Below, one piece after another: positions 36,610 to 45,321 of a stretch of DNA of 64,000 bases (within the stretch, counting starts at the first letter, position 1; each line of letters opens with the position of its first letter). The position numbers and the translations under genes are program-made. Under the pieces are notes generated by a model. The model ran no database searches. It saw only the letters and a program-made list of their open reading frames with translations, and had not been told where the DNA came from. The stretch lies in contig NZ_JODS01000020.1 in assembly GCF_000718025.1 (NCBI RefSeq), positions 1 through 64,000 on the forward strand, read 5' to 3'. This stretch comes from Kitasatospora purpeofusca. Its GTDB lineage: Bacteria > Actinomycetota > Actinomycetes > Streptomycetales > Streptomycetaceae.

Positions 36610-38376
36610 GTGGCAGCCCACGATGACGACTACAACCGCAGCACCGGCAGGCCCGCTCGTGGTTCCGACGAGGCCGCTCAGGTCTCGTACCTTGAGCAGG
36701 AAATCGCCGGACTGCGCCGCAAGCTCGCCGACTCGCCGCGCAATTCGAGAATCCTCGAAGAGCGGATCGTCGAGCTCCAGACCAACCTGGCCGGCGTGAC
36801 CGCCCAGAACGAACGGCTCGCCTCCACCCTGCGCGAGGCCCGCGACCAGATCGTGGCCCTCAAGGAGGAAGTGGACCGGCTGGCACAGCCCCCGGCCGGA
36901 TTCGGCGTGTTCCTCAGCTCCAACGAGGACGGCACCGCCGACATCTTCACCGGCGGCCGCAAGCTCCGCGTGAACGTCAGCCCCAACGTCGCCCTCGACG
37001 AACTGCGGCGCGGCCAGGAAGTCATGCTCAACGAGGCCCTCAACATCGTGGACGCGATGGCCTTCGAGAGCATCGGCGACCTCGTCACCCTCAAGGAGGT
37101 CCTCGAGGACGGCGAGCGGGCCCTGGTCGTCGGCCACACCGACGAGGAGCGGGTGGTGCGCCTGGCCGAACCGCTGCGCGAGATCACCCTCCGGGCGGGG
37201 GACGCCCTCCTGCTCGAACCGCGCTCCGGCTACGTCTACGAGGTCGTGCCCAAGGCCGAGGTCGAGGAGCTCGTCCTCGAAGAGGTCCCGGACATCGACT
37301 ACCGCCAGATCGGCGGCCTCGCCAACCAGATCGAGCAGATCCGCGACGCGGTCGAGCTGCCCTACCTGCACGCCGACCTCTTCAAGGAGTACGAGCTGCG
37401 CCCGCCCAAGGGCGTCCTGCTCTACGGCCCGCCCGGCTGCGGCAAGACGCTGATCGCCAAGGCGGTGGCGAACTCGCTGGCCAAGAAGGTCGCCGAGGTC
37501 ACCGGCCGGCCCCAGGGGAAGAGCTACTTCCTCAACATCAAGGGCCCCGAGCTGCTCAACAAGTACGTCGGCGAGACCGAGCGGCAGATCCGCCTGGTCT
37601 TCCAGCGGGCCCGCGAGAAGGCCAGCGAGGGCACCCCCGTCATCGTCTTCTTCGACGAGATGGAGTCGCTGTTCCGCACCCGCGGCTCCGGCGTCAGCTC
37701 GGACGTGGAGAACACCATCGTCCCGCAGCTGCTCGCCGAGATCGACGGCGTGGAGGGCCTGGAGAACGTCATCGTCATCGGCGCCTCGAACCGCGAGGAC
37801 ATGATCGACCCGGCGATCCTGCGGCCCGGCCGCCTGGACGTCAAGATCAAGATCGAGCGCCCCGACGCCGAGGCGGCCAAGGACATCTTCTCCAAGTACC
37901 TCAAGGGCTCGCTGCCCTTCCACCCGGACGACGTCAAGGAGCACGAGGGCTCGCTGGAGGCCACCGTCGCCGCCATGATCCAGTCCGTGGTGGAGCGGAT
38001 GTACTCCGAGACGGAGGAGAACCGCTTCCTGGAGGTCACCTACGCCAACGGTGACAAGGAGGTCCTGTACTTCAAGGACTTCAACTCCGGGGCGATGATC
38101 CAGAACATCGTCGACCGGGCCAAGAAGATGGCCATCAAGGACTACCTCGACCACGGCCAGCGGGGCCTGCGGGTCTCCCACCTGCTCAACGCCTGCGTCG
38201 ACGAGTTCAAGGAGAACGAGGACCTGCCCAACACCACCAACCCGGACGACTGGGCCCGGATCTCCGGCAAGAAGGGCGAGCGGATCGTCTTCATCCGCAC
38301 CCTGGTCACCGGCAAGCAGGGCGCCGAGTCCGGCCGCTCCATCGACACTGTCGCCAACACCGGGCAGTACCTGTAA
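36610..38376 (+). CDS. arc: Proteasome-associated ATPase ARC/Mpa
   Basis: A 588-aa AAA+ unfoldase that recognises pupylated proteins and feeds them into the 20S core. An N-terminal coiled coil (about 18-90) binds Pup; two OB domains follow (about 90-230). The AAA module has Walker A GPPGCGKT (about 273-280) and Walker B VIVFFDEMESLF (Asp-Glu near 348-350), plus the arginine-finger segment ILRPGRLDVKIKIERPD. The protein ends in GQYL, the tail that docks on the alpha ring. GTG at 36610 is preferred over GTG at 36601, which would be too close to GGAGGAGG. It is the first gene of the proteasome locus. Confidence 0.97.
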   Translation: MAAHDDDYNRSTGRPARGSDEAAQVSYLEQEIAGLRRKLADSPRNSRILEERIVELQTNLAGVTAQNERLASTLREARDQIVALKEEVDRLAQPPAGFGVFLSSNEDGTADIFTGGRKLRVNVSPNVALDELRRGQEVMLNEALNIVDAMAFESIGDLVTLKEVLEDGERALVVGHTDEERVVRLAEPLREITLRAGDALLLEPRSGYVYEVVPKAEVEELVLEEVPDIDYRQIGGLANQIEQIRDAVELPYLHADLFKEYELRPPKGVLLYGPPGCGKTLIAKAVANSLAKKVAEVTGRPQGKSYFLNIKGPELLNKYVGETERQIRLVFQRAREKASEGTPVIVFFDEMESLFRTRGSGVSSDVENTIVPQLLAEIDGVEGLENVIVIGASNREDMIDPAILRPGRLDVKIKIERPDAEAAKDIFSKYLKGSLPFHPDDVKEHEGSLEATVAAMIQSVVERMYSETEENRFLEVTYANGDKEVLYFKDFNSGAMIQNIVDRAKKMAIKDYLDHGQRGLRVSHLLNACVDEFKENEDLPNTTNPDDWARISGKKGERIVFIRTLVTGKQGAESGRSIDTVANTGQYL

Positions 38377-38410
38377 CCGCTCCGGTCCGGACCTCCGGAA
38401 CGCACGCACC

Positions 38411-38450
38411 CCGTCCGGCTGTGGCGCCTCGCGGCCCCGCAGCCGGACGG
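38411..38450 (+). terminator. Terminator hairpin between arc and dop
   Basis: Perfect 11-bp arms CCGTCCGGCTG / CAGCCGGACGG with an 18-nt loop. Confidence 0.6.
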
Positions 38451-38484
38451 CGCGTCTCGGGGCCCGCCGGTCGGTACGGCGTTC

Positions 38485-38490
38485 TAGGCT
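38485..38490 (+). promoter_or_regulatory. -10 element (TAGGCT) for dop
   Basis: TAGGCT lies about 100 nt before the dop ATG and downstream of the arc terminator, so dop can have its own transcript. Confidence 0.4.
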
Positions 38491-38593
38491 CGACCCACCG
38501 TTCGCGGGCAGACGACCCGGCGTCGGTGTTGATCAGCGGTACGTCAGCGTGTGCCGTCCGTCGGGGGCGGCGCACCGGGGCAAGGAGGGCCGC

Positions 38594-40105
38594 ATGACCG
38601 TACGGCGCGTGATGGGCATCGAGACCGAGTACGGGATCTCCGTGCCCGGGCACCCCAACGCCAACGCCATGCTCACCTCGTCCCAGATCGTCAACGCGTA
38701 CGCGGCGGCGATGCACCGGGCCCGACGGGCCCGCTGGGACTTCGAGGAGGAGAATCCGCTGCGCGACGCCCGGGGCTTCGACCTCGCGCGGGACATCGCC
38801 GACGCCAGCCAGCTGACGGACGAGGACATCGGCCTCGCCAACGTCATCCTCACCAACGGCGCGCGGTTCTACGTGGACCACGCGCACCCCGAGTACAGCT
38901 CGCCCGAGGTGACCAACCCGCGCGACGCCGTGCTCTGGGACAAGGCCGGCGAACGGATCATGGCGGCAGCCGCACAGCGCGCCCTGGAACTGCCCAACGG
39001 GCAGACCATCCACCTGTACAAGAACAACACCGACAACAAGGGCGCCTCCTACGGCACCCACGAGAACTACCTGATGAAGCGGGCGACCCCGTTCGCCGAC
39101 ATCGTCCGCCACCTCACCCCGTTCTTCGTCTCCCGCCAGGTGGTCACCGGCGCCGGCCGGATCGGGATCGGGCAGGACGGCTCCGCGCACGGCTTCCAGA
39201 TCAGCCAGCGCGCCGACTTCTTCGAGGTCGAGGTGGGGCTGGAGACCACCCTCAAGCGCCCGATCATCAACACCAGGGACGAGCCGCACGCCGACGCCGA
39301 GAAGTACCGCCGGCTGCACGTGATCATCGGGGACGCCAACCTCTCCGAGATCTCCACCTACCTCAAGCTCGGCACCACCTCCCTGGTCCTGGCCATGATC
39401 GAGGACGCCTTCATCACCTCCGACCTGGCCGTCGACCAGCCGGTGCGCACCCTGCACCGGATCTCCCACGACCCCTCGCTGAAGCACCTGGTCACGCTGC
39501 GCAGCGGTCGCCGGCTCACCGCCGTCCAGCTCCAGCTGGAGTACTTCGAGCTGGCCCGCAAGTACGTCGAGGACCGCTTCGGCACCGACGCCGACGAGCA
39601 GACCGTGGACGTGCTGGCCCGCTGGGAGGACGTGCTCGGCCGGCTGGAGCGGGACCCGATGTCGCTCTCCCGGCAACTGGACTGGATCGCCAAGCGGGAG
39701 CTCCTGGAGGGCTACCGCAACCGGGACGGCCTGGAGTGGGACAACTCGCGGCTCGCCCTGGTCGACCTCCAGTACAGCGACGTGCGGCCCGAGAAGGGCC
39801 TCTACAACCGCCTGGTGGCCCGCGGCCGGTTCGACCGGCTGGTGACCGAGGAGGAGGTCGTCAGGGCCGTCACCAAGCCGCCGGAGGACACCCGGGCGTA
39901 CTTCCGGGGCCGCTGTCTCGAGCAGTACGCGGAGCACGTCGCGGCGGCCTCCTGGGACTCGGTGATCTTCGACCTGCCGGGCCGGGACTCGCTGCAGCGG
40001 GTCCCCACCCTGGAGCCGCTGCGCGGCACCCGCAACCACGTCAAGGCGCTGCTGGACCGCTGCCGCACGGCGGAGGACCTGCTGCGGGTGCTCTCGGGCG
40101 GGTAA
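38594..40105 (+). CDS. dop: Depupylase/Pup deamidase
   Basis: A 503-aa carboxylate-amine-ligase-fold enzyme that deamidates the C-terminal Gln of Pup and also removes Pup from substrates. The Pup here ends in Gln, so Dop is needed. Landmarks: RRVMGIETEYGISVPGHPNAN, the ATP/metal site residues in YVDHAHPEYSSPEV, the KNNTDNKGASYGTHENYL segment, and RPIINTRDEPHADAEKYRRLHV. The Dop-specific loop between residues about 40 and 75 (FEEENPLRDARGFDLARD) is present and sets it apart from PafA. ATG at 38594 has AAGGAGGG upstream. Confidence 0.97.
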   Translation: MTVRRVMGIETEYGISVPGHPNANAMLTSSQIVNAYAAAMHRARRARWDFEEENPLRDARGFDLARDIADASQLTDEDIGLANVILTNGARFYVDHAHPEYSSPEVTNPRDAVLWDKAGERIMAAAAQRALELPNGQTIHLYKNNTDNKGASYGTHENYLMKRATPFADIVRHLTPFFVSRQVVTGAGRIGIGQDGSAHGFQISQRADFFEVEVGLETTLKRPIINTRDEPHADAEKYRRLHVIIGDANLSEISTYLKLGTTSLVLAMIEDAFITSDLAVDQPVRTLHRISHDPSLKHLVTLRSGRRLTAVQLQLEYFELARKYVEDRFGTDADEQTVDVLARWEDVLGRLERDPMSLSRQLDWIAKRELLEGYRNRDGLEWDNSRLALVDLQYSDVRPEKGLYNRLVARGRFDRLVTEEEVVRAVTKPPEDTRAYFRGRCLEQYAEHVAAASWDSVIFDLPGRDSLQRVPTLEPLRGTRNHVKALLDRCRTAEDLLRVLSGG

Positions 40106-40219
40106 CTTTTCGATCACCACGGGTGAAGCCCGGGCAAATGGGAATCATCCGGGGTGACGGCGGGTGTTGGACAGGAAGTGCCACCGGCAAACCGGAAGCG
40201 GGTTGTCGCAGCTTGTGTA

Positions 40220-40225
40220 TAGGGT
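40220..40225 (+). promoter_or_regulatory. -10 element (TAGGGT) upstream of pup
   Basis: GTATAGGGT lies 55 nt before the pup start; a start point near 40232 would give a leader of about 48 nt. Confidence 0.5.
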
Positions 40226-40279
40226 CGATGCAGCAAGCAGCGACCAAACCGTGCCAGATGATCGAGCGGGGTGAGGTAA

Positions 40280-40498
40280 ATGGCGAGCAAGGACACCGGC
40301 GGCGGCCAGCAGCGGGCGAACCGCTCCTCCGAGGAGGTCGAGGAGCAGGCCGCGGAAGCGCAGAATTCCGACGAGCTCAAGGAACGCCAGGAAAAGCTGA
40401 GCGACGACGTCGACGCGGTTCTGGACGAAATCGACGAGGTCCTGGAATCGAACGCCGAGGATTTCGTGCGGCAGTTCGTGCAAAAGGGCGGACAGTAA
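40280..40498 (+). CDS. pup: Prokaryotic ubiquitin-like protein Pup
   Basis: A 72-aa disordered tag protein that PafA attaches to lysines of target proteins. The N-terminal MASKDTGGGQQRANRSSEEV segment inserts into the ARC pore. The helix-forming middle (LKERQEKLSDDVDAVLDEIDEVLE) binds the ARC coiled coil, and the tail reads VRQFVQKGGQ. The terminal Gln must be converted to Glu by Dop. ATG has GTGAGG upstream. A 14-bp hairpin follows, then a separate promoter for prcBA. Confidence 0.98.
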   Translation: MASKDTGGGQQRANRSSEEVEEQAAEAQNSDELKERQEKLSDDVDAVLDEIDEVLESNAEDFVRQFVQKGGQ

Positions 40499-40562
40499 CC
40501 GGACCGGAAACCGGCCGGGCGCCCGGTGGGCATTCCGGGAATTCACGGCCGCGACCGATGAC

Positions 40563-40594
40563 GGCGGACGGGCGGCACGAGCCGCCCGTCCGCC
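40563..40594 (+). terminator. Terminator hairpin between pup and prcB
   Basis: GGCGGACGGGCGGC and its perfect complement flank an ACGA loop. It lies 64 bp after the pup stop and upstream of a new -10 element, so it can uncouple pup from prcBA. Confidence 0.75.
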
Positions 40595-40638
40595 CGGTCC
40601 CGGCCCGCGGGCCCGCTGGACAGTGATCGCCCGGCCGA

Positions 40639-40644
40639 TAGGGT
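40639..40644 (+). promoter_or_regulatory. -10 element (TAGGGT) for prcBA
   Basis: TAGGGT with an expected start point near 40651 gives a leader of about 32 nt containing GGAAGGA before the prcB GTG. Confidence 0.55.
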
Positions 40645-40682
40645 CGGGCAGTGCGCGCTTCAAGCTACCTGGAAGGAATCGT

Positions 40683-41522
40683 GTGGAAGCCAACACTCGT
40701 GGCACCGGGCGTCTACCGGCTGCCTTCCTCACCCCGGGGTCCTCGTCGTTCCTCGACTTCCTGGAGGCCCACCGGCCCGAGCTGATCCCCGGGCGGCAGC
40801 GCCTGCCCGAGGGCGTCGTCGAGGCCCCGCACGGGACGACGATCGTCGCCGCGGTCTTCGCCGGCGGCGTGGTGCTGGCCGGTGACCGCCGCGCGACGAT
40901 GGGCAATGTGATCGCCCAGCGCGACATGGAGAAGGTCTTCCCCGCCGACGAGTACAGCGCGGTCGGCGTCGCCGGCACCGCCGGCCTCGCGATCGAGATG
41001 GTCCGGATGTTCCAGCTGGAGCTGGAGCACTACGAGAAGATCGAGGGCGCCGTCCTCTCCCTGGAGGGCAAGGCCAACCGGCTGACCGCCATGATCCGGG
41101 GCAACCTCGGCATGGCGATGCAGGGCCTGGCGGTCGTCCCGATGTTCGCGGGCTACGACACCGACCTGGGCCGCGGCCGGATCTTCACCTACGACGTCAC
41201 CGGCGGCCGTTCCGAGGAGCGCGGCTTCGCCGCCACCGGTTCCGGCTCGGTCTTCGCCCGCGGCTCGATGAAGAAGCTCTACCGCGAGGACATGACGGCC
41301 CAGCAGGTGTCCACCATGGTCGTCCAGGCCCTCTACGACGCGGCCGACGACGACTCCGCGACCGGTGGCCCCGACCTCGCCCGCAAGATCTTCCCGATCG
41401 TCTCGCTGATCACCGAGGACGGCTTCCGCCGGCTCACCGAGGCGGAGGTCACCGAGATCGCCGTCTCCATCACCGACCAGCGCCTGACCCACCCCAACGG
41501 GCCCCAGGCCCCGCTGCTCTAG
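40683..41522 (+). CDS. prcB: 20S proteasome beta subunit
   Basis: A 279-aa precursor of the catalytic subunit. GTG at 40683 has GGAAGGA 5 nt upstream. A 51-residue propeptide ends in EAPHG, and cleavage before Thr52 exposes the N-terminal nucleophile of TTIVAAVFAGGVVLAGDRRAT. The catalytic Lys of the family is in the MEKVF region, and the GTAGLAIEMVRMFQLELEHYE helix follows. It assembles as two central seven-membered rings. The downstream prcA starts 31 bp after its stop, so the two subunits are co-expressed. Confidence 0.97.
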   Translation: MEANTRGTGRLPAAFLTPGSSSFLDFLEAHRPELIPGRQRLPEGVVEAPHGTTIVAAVFAGGVVLAGDRRATMGNVIAQRDMEKVFPADEYSAVGVAGTAGLAIEMVRMFQLELEHYEKIEGAVLSLEGKANRLTAMIRGNLGMAMQGLAVVPMFAGYDTDLGRGRIFTYDVTGGRSEERGFAATGSGSVFARGSMKKLYREDMTAQQVSTMVVQALYDAADDDSATGGPDLARKIFPIVSLITEDGFRRLTEAEVTEIAVSITDQRLTHPNGPQAPLL

Positions 41523-41553
41523 CCGTCAACCGAGAAGGAAGGGACGACCGCCG

Positions 41554-42321
41554 GTGTCGACACCGTTCTACGTCTCCCCCCAGCAGGCCATGGCGGACCG
41601 CGCGGAGTACGCCCGCAAGGGCATCGCGCGTGGTCGCAGCGTGGTCGTGCTCACCTACGCCGACGGCATCGTCTTCGTCGCCGAGAACACCTCCCGGGCG
41701 CTCCACAAGGTGTCCGAGATCTACGACCAGATCGCCTTCGCGGCGGTCGGCCGCTACAACGAGTTCGAGAACCTGCGCATCGGCGGCGTCCGCTACGCCG
41801 ACCTGCGCGGCTACACCTACGACCGGGCCGACGTGACGGCCCGGGGCCTGGCCAACGTCTACGCCCAGACGCTCGGCACGATCTTCTCCTCGGTCGGCGA
41901 GAAGCCCTACGAGGTCGAGCTGATCGTGGCCGAGGTCGGCCGCAGCACCGAGGACGACCAGATCTACCGGCTCACCCCGGACGGCTCGGTCGTCGACGAG
42001 AAGAACTACGTGGTGGTCGGCGGGAACGCCGACTCGATCGGCAACTACCTCGGCCAGCGCCACCGGGCCGGGTTCTCGCTCACCGAGGCCGTCAAGGTGG
42101 CCGTGGACTCGCTCGCCCGCGACCCCAACGGCGGCAGCCCGCGCGCCCTCACCCCCGACCAGCTGGAGGTGGCGGTCCTCGACCGCGAGCGCTTCCAGCA
42201 GCGCAAGTTCAAGCGGATCCTGGGCGGTCAGCTCGCCCGGCTGCTCGACGGCGACCAGTCCGCCGAGACGGACGACGAGGAGAAGCCGGCGGCCACCCCG
42301 CCGGGCGACTCCGACCAGTAG
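41554..42321 (+). CDS. prcA: 20S proteasome alpha subunit
   Basis: A 255-aa outer-ring subunit. The GTG start is preceded by GAAGGAAGG. The N-terminal gate helix is STPFYVSPQQAMADRAEYARKGIARG, followed by the Ntn-hydrolase fold (VVVLTYADGIVFVAEN, KVSEIYDQIAFAAVGRYNEFENLR, GKPYEVELIVAEVG-like EKPYEVELIVAEVG). There is no catalytic Thr, as expected. The C-terminal 25 residues are an acidic disordered tail (DQSAETDDEEKPAA). The pocket between alpha subunits receives the GQYL tail of ARC. Confidence 0.97.
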   Translation: MSTPFYVSPQQAMADRAEYARKGIARGRSVVVLTYADGIVFVAENTSRALHKVSEIYDQIAFAAVGRYNEFENLRIGGVRYADLRGYTYDRADVTARGLANVYAQTLGTIFSSVGEKPYEVELIVAEVGRSTEDDQIYRLTPDGSVVDEKNYVVVGGNADSIGNYLGQRHRAGFSLTEAVKVAVDSLARDPNGGSPRALTPDQLEVAVLDRERFQQRKFKRILGGQLARLLDGDQSAETDDEEKPAATPPGDSDQ

Positions 42322-42443
42322 TGCCTGCGGGGTCCCCGCGGCGGCCGGTGACGTCCGCCGCGGGGACCCCGGTGCCCCTGCGGCGGCCGCGACGGCGCCG
42401 CGGAGGCGGTTTCGGACAGCTCCCATCAGAGAATGGATGGCCC

Positions 42444-43805
42444 ATGGACCGCCGAATTTTCGGGCTGGAGAACGAGTACGGCGTCACCTGTACGTTCCGC
42501 GGGCAGCGCAGGCTGTCCCCGGACGAGGTGGCCCGGTACCTCTTCCGCCGCGTAGTCTCCTGGGGCCGCAGCAGCAACGTGTTCCTGCGCAACGGTGCCC
42601 GCCTGTACCTCGACGTGGGCTCCCACCCCGAGTACGCCACCCCCGAGTGCGACGACGTCACCGAGCTGGTGACGCACGACAAGGCGGGCGAGCGCATCCT
42701 CGAGGGCCTCCTGGTGGACGCCGAGCGGCGGCTGCACGAGGAGGGCATCGCCGGGGACGTCTACCTGTTCAAGAACAACACCGACTCGGCCGGCAACTCC
42801 TACGGCTGCCACGAGAACTACCTGGTGGCCCGGCACGGCGAGTTCTCCCGGCTGGCGGACGTGCTGATCCCGTTCCTGGTGACCAGGCAGCTCATCTGCG
42901 GCGCCGGCAAGGTGCTGCAGACCCCGCGCGGCGCGGTCTACTGCGTCAGCCAGCGGGCCGAGCACATCTGGGAGGGCGTCAGCTCCGCGACCACCCGCTC
43001 CCGTCCGATCATCAACACCCGCGACGAGCCGCACGCCGACGCCGAGCGCTACCGCCGGCTGCACGTCATCGTGGGCGACTCCAACATGTCGGAGACCACC
43101 ACCCTGCTCAAGGTGGGCTCCACCGACCTGGTGCTCCGGCTCATCGAGGCCGGCGTGGTCATGCGCGACCTCACCCTGGAGAACCCGATCCGGGCGATCC
43201 GCGAGGTCAGCCACGACCTCACCGGCACCCACCAGGTCCGGCTCGCCAACGGCCGGGAGGCCAGCGCCCTGGACATCCAGGAGGAGTACTTCACCAAGGC
43301 GCTGGAGTTCGCCGACCGCAAGGGCATCAACACTGGCACCATCGCCCGGGTCCTCGACCTGTGGGGCCGCACCCTGGAGGCCGTCCGCAGCGAACAGCTC
43401 GACGGGGTCGCCAACGAGATCGACTGGATCATGAAGTACAAGCTCATCGAGCGCTACCGCGAGAAGCACCAGATGAGCATGAGCAACCCCCGGATCGCCC
43501 AGATCGACCTCGCCTACCACGACATCCACCGCCGCCGCGGCCTGTTCTACCTGCTCCAGGCCAAGAACCAGGCGCAGCGGGTGACCACCGACCTCAAGAC
43601 CTTCGAGGCCAAGTCGATCCCGCCGCAGACCACCCGGGCCCGGCTTCGCGGCGACTTCATCCGGCGGGCGCAGGAGCAGCGCCGCGACTTCACCGTCGAC
43701 TGGGTGCACCTCAAGCTGAACGACCAGGCCCAGCGCACCGTGCTGTGCAAGGACCCGTTCCGCTCCGTCGACGAGCGGGTGGAGAAGCTCATCGCCGGCA
43801 TGTGA
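42444..43805 (+). CDS. pafA: Pup-protein ligase
   Basis: A 453-aa ligase that joins the C-terminal Glu of Pup to substrate lysines with ATP. The sequence is collinear with Dop: MDRRIFGLENEYGVTCTFRG, the Mg/ATP site in YLDVGSHPEYATPECDD, KNNTDSAGNSYGCHENYLV and RPIINTRDEPHADAERYRRLHV. The Dop-specific loop is missing, which identifies it as PafA. The C-terminal segment DWVHLKLNDQAQRTVLCKDPFR is typical. It follows prcA by 122 bp with no gene between. The ATG has only a weak GGATGG upstream. Confidence 0.97.
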   Translation: MDRRIFGLENEYGVTCTFRGQRRLSPDEVARYLFRRVVSWGRSSNVFLRNGARLYLDVGSHPEYATPECDDVTELVTHDKAGERILEGLLVDAERRLHEEGIAGDVYLFKNNTDSAGNSYGCHENYLVARHGEFSRLADVLIPFLVTRQLICGAGKVLQTPRGAVYCVSQRAEHIWEGVSSATTRSRPIINTRDEPHADAERYRRLHVIVGDSNMSETTTLLKVGSTDLVLRLIEAGVVMRDLTLENPIRAIREVSHDLTGTHQVRLANGREASALDIQEEYFTKALEFADRKGINTGTIARVLDLWGRTLEAVRSEQLDGVANEIDWIMKYKLIERYREKHQMSMSNPRIAQIDLAYHDIHRRRGLFYLLQAKNQAQRVTTDLKTFEAKSIPPQTTRARLRGDFIRRAQEQRRDFTVDWVHLKLNDQAQRTVLCKDPFRSVDERVEKLIAGM

Positions 43806-43830
43806 CGGTCGGCGCGCCGGTGCGGCGCCT

Positions 43831-43862
43831 GGTCGGCCCGGGCCTGTGCCGGGGCCCGACCG
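43831..43862 (+). terminator. Terminator-like hairpin after pafA
   Basis: GGTCGGCCCGG and CCGGGGCCCGACC pair with one bulge around a short loop. Confidence 0.5.
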
Positions 43863-44031
43863 GGCGCTGTCGAGGTGCGGCGGCGGGGGAGCGGTGCCCC
43901 CGCCGATGTGATCTTCGCGGTGTCCGGTCCCGGTGGTGCCTCCCGGGACCGGACACCGTCTGCGCATACGCTGTCCGTCGAGTCCGGAGCCGGGTCCGGA
44001 GAGCCGACTTTGACCGACAGTGAGGAAAGCC

Positions 44032-45024
44032 GTGCGCCGCACCGCCGGGTTGCTAGTCACCCTGCCCCTGTTGCTGGCGGTGGCCTGCAGCAGTTCCACC
44101 AAGCCCGTCAGCCAGGCCACGCCCACCGCGTCGCCCAGTGCCGCGCCCACCGTGCCGGCCCCGGTGAACGAGGCCTCGCCGATGCCGACCCTGTCCGGCG
44201 GGGGCTTCGGGAGCAAGGCCACCATCACCATCCCCGAGGGCCAGCAGCCCAGCGGGCAGTTCGTGGTGAACACCGTCAGCGAGGGCGACCGCTCCACGGT
44301 CAACAAGGGCGACTGGGTGACGGTCAACTACACCGCCAAGGACTGGACCACGGGCAAGGACCTGCCCAGTTCCTACGACTCCGGCGGCAAGCCGCAGCTC
44401 TACCAGGCGGGCAGCGGGCAGCTGGTGCCGGCCTTCGACCAGAGCGTGATCGGCAAGAAGGTCGGCAGCCGGCTGCTGGTCGTCGCGCCGCCCGCCGCCG
44501 CGTTCGGCACCCAGGGCAGCACCCAGCTCGGCGTCGCCGGCGGCGACACCGTGGTGTTCGTGCTGGACATCATGGAGAGCCTGCCGCCGGACGCCACCCT
44601 CTCCGGCACCATGACGCCGCCGCCGGCCAACCTGCCGCAGGTCAAGGACAACGGCAAGGCCGCGGTCACCATCACCGTGCCGGCCGGACAGGCCCCGCCG
44701 ACCGAGCTGCAGCAGGCCGTACTGATCAAGGGCGAGGGCAAGCAGGTCAAGTCCGGGCAGACCCTGGTCGTGCAGTACACCGGGGTGCTGTGGGCCAACG
44801 GCCAGCAGTTCGACTCCTCCTGGAGCCACGGCGGGGCGCAGGCCCTGCAGATCGGCACCGGCAGCGTCATCGAGGGCTGGGACAAGGGCCTGGTCGGGCA
44901 GACCGTCGGCAGCCGGGTCGAACTCGTGGTGCCGCCGGCCCTCGGCTACAAGGACCAGGCGCAGGGCTCGGTGCCGCCGAACTCCACCCTGGTCTTCGTG
45001 ATCGACATCCTGGAAGCGGTCTAG
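44032..45024 (+). CDS. FKBP-type peptidyl-prolyl isomerase lipoprotein, two domains
   Basis: A 330-aa exported isomerase. GTG at 44032 has GAGGA 5 nt upstream. The signal ends in a lipobox-like AVAC (Cys18), so it is probably membrane-anchored outside the cell, followed by a Pro/Ala/Thr linker. Two FKBP domains follow. The first (about 75-190) is degenerate (WVTVNYTAKDWTTGKDLPSSYD, LVPAFDQSVIGKKVGSRLLVV). The second (about 225-330) keeps VQYTGVLWANGQQFDSSW, VIEGWDKGLVGQ and LGYKDQAQGSVPPNSTLVFVIDIL. It would help fold secreted proteins and is one of three FKBP genes in a row beside the proteasome locus. Confidence 0.92.
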   Translation: MRRTAGLLVTLPLLLAVACSSSTKPVSQATPTASPSAAPTVPAPVNEASPMPTLSGGGFGSKATITIPEGQQPSGQFVVNTVSEGDRSTVNKGDWVTVNYTAKDWTTGKDLPSSYDSGGKPQLYQAGSGQLVPAFDQSVIGKKVGSRLLVVAPPAAAFGTQGSTQLGVAGGDTVVFVLDIMESLPPDATLSGTMTPPPANLPQVKDNGKAAVTITVPAGQAPPTELQQAVLIKGEGKQVKSGQTLVVQYTGVLWANGQQFDSSWSHGGAQALQIGTGSVIEGWDKGLVGQTVGSRVELVVPPALGYKDQAQGSVPPNSTLVFVIDILEAV

Positions 45025-45148
45025 CGTCCGCCCGGAGCGCCCCGTCGGAGCCGTGCGCCGGAGCCTGCGCCCGGACCGCTCGGGGCGTGGGGAATGCGGA
45101 GATCCTTCACCCGGGCTGGTTTCGGCCCCGGGGGATTCCGTACGCTTG

Positions 45149-45178
45149 GGCGGGCGCTCGCACACGGAAGCGCCCGCC
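45149..45178 (+). terminator. Terminator hairpin between the first two FKBP genes
   Basis: GGCGGGCGCT and AGCGCCCGCC arms, 10 bp, with a 10-nt loop. Confidence 0.7.
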
Positions 45179-45321
45179 CTCATCCTGACCTGTCATACTG
45201 CCCTCGCACTGTGGTAGGCGCCGCCGGCGTCCGGGGTCCGGGCGGGCAGTGCGACAGCACCCCGGCGCCACCACGCCGGCCGTAGACCTCGAATACCTCG
45301 TGGCGAGATGGATGGGGAGTC

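Noticed and set aside
38594..43805. dop and pafA as two copies of the same gene
   Set aside because: They share the fold, but only the first has the Dop-specific loop near residues 40-75 and only the second has the PafA C-terminus; both are expected in a Pup system.
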